From Sphingomonas sp. (GTDB taxonomy: Bacteria; Pseudomonadota; Alphaproteobacteria; Sphingomonadales; Sphingomonadaceae): DNA of 5,588 nucleotides. A program made the translations under genes and the position numbers. Positions 5,484-5,588 of the stretch are shown one piece after another (the stretch's first letter is position 1; each line of letters starts with the position of its first letter). Where the stretch lies: assembly GCA_030146605.1 (NCBI GenBank), contig JASLBO010000314.1:1-5588 (forward strand), given 5' to 3'. The notes under the pieces are model-generated. The model was given only the letters and a program-made list of their open reading frames with translations. It did not search any database and had not been told where the DNA came from.

Positions 5484-5588
5484 GTGGCAGCCGGATCGAT
5501 CACCGTCGAACAGATGGCCGCGAGCATCGGCACCGAACGCGTGTCCGACTGGGTCGCGGTCACCCAGGCCATGATCGACCGCTTCGCC
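5484..5588 (+). CDS. MaoC-like dehydratase, N-terminal fragment (runs off the window)
   Basis: Thirty-five codons are present before the window ends, with no stop. The sequence SITVEQMAASIGTERVSDWV (5-24) and then VTQAMIDRFA (26-35) matches the opening of MaoC/NodN-type hot-dog-fold (R)-specific enoyl-CoA hydratases, in which the DxH-type catalytic motif comes further on, beyond this window. Such proteins hydrate or dehydrate acyl-CoA thioesters in fatty acid or polyester metabolism. The GTG at 5484 is preferred because GGGGAG (5469-5474) lies 9 bases upstream and family members start close to 'ITVE'. An in-frame ATG at 5442, directly after an in-frame TAG, would add 14 residues but has no clear ribosome site. 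The gene is separated from the mscS-like gene by a possible terminator, so it is probably an independent unit. The family call rests on a short stretch. Confidence 0.75.
   Translation, partial: MAAGSITVEQMAASIGTERVSDWVAVTQAMIDRFA

Overview
The window is dense, very GC-rich bacterial chromosome with strong G/C preference at third codon positions. The gene content and a GGAAC-type stress promoter point to an alphaproteobacterium, most likely a sphingomonad (Sphingomonas, Novosphingobium, Sphingobium or a relative). This assignment is inferred from gene families and motifs; no marker gene fixes the genus.

Left part (1-2467, plus strand): the tail of a polysaccharide or exosortase-type locus. 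The last 13 codons of an unidentified gene overlap a membrane O-glycosylation/O-antigen ligase of the exosortase A-associated type. The ligase in turn overlaps an OafA-like membrane acyltransferase by 4 bases. Both complete genes start with GTG, and the overlaps suggest one translationally coupled operon. Its likely role is to polymerise or attach a surface glycan and acylate it.

Middle (2427-3094): a minus-strand DJ-1/PfpI-family protein close to E. coli YhbO. It converges on the acyltransferase and overlaps its 3' end by 41 bases. Upstream of it is a 113-base divergent spacer built around the perfect palindrome GTTCCGGAAC inside a larger GC-rich inverted repeat. Each half of the palindrome reads as the -35 box of an EcfG (general stress sigma factor) promoter, with a -10-like box 16-17 bases away on each side: AGTT towards the PfpI gene and CATT towards the topoisomerase gene.

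Right part (3095-5304, plus strand): a type IB DNA topoisomerase with all five expected catalytic residues. Eight bases later comes an MscS-family mechanosensitive channel with additional N-terminal membrane helices. With the PfpI gene these look like a small stress-response island (protein/DNA damage protection, supercoiling control, osmotic release) fired in both directions from one stress promoter.

Far right (5305-5588): a 179-base spacer with several short hairpins, one a plausible terminator, followed by the first 35 codons of a MaoC-like dehydratase that runs out of the window. I saw no tRNA, rRNA, CRISPR array, insertion sequence or phage gene. The most interesting signal is the shared, dyad-symmetric stress promoter; I do not see a wholly new multi-gene system.
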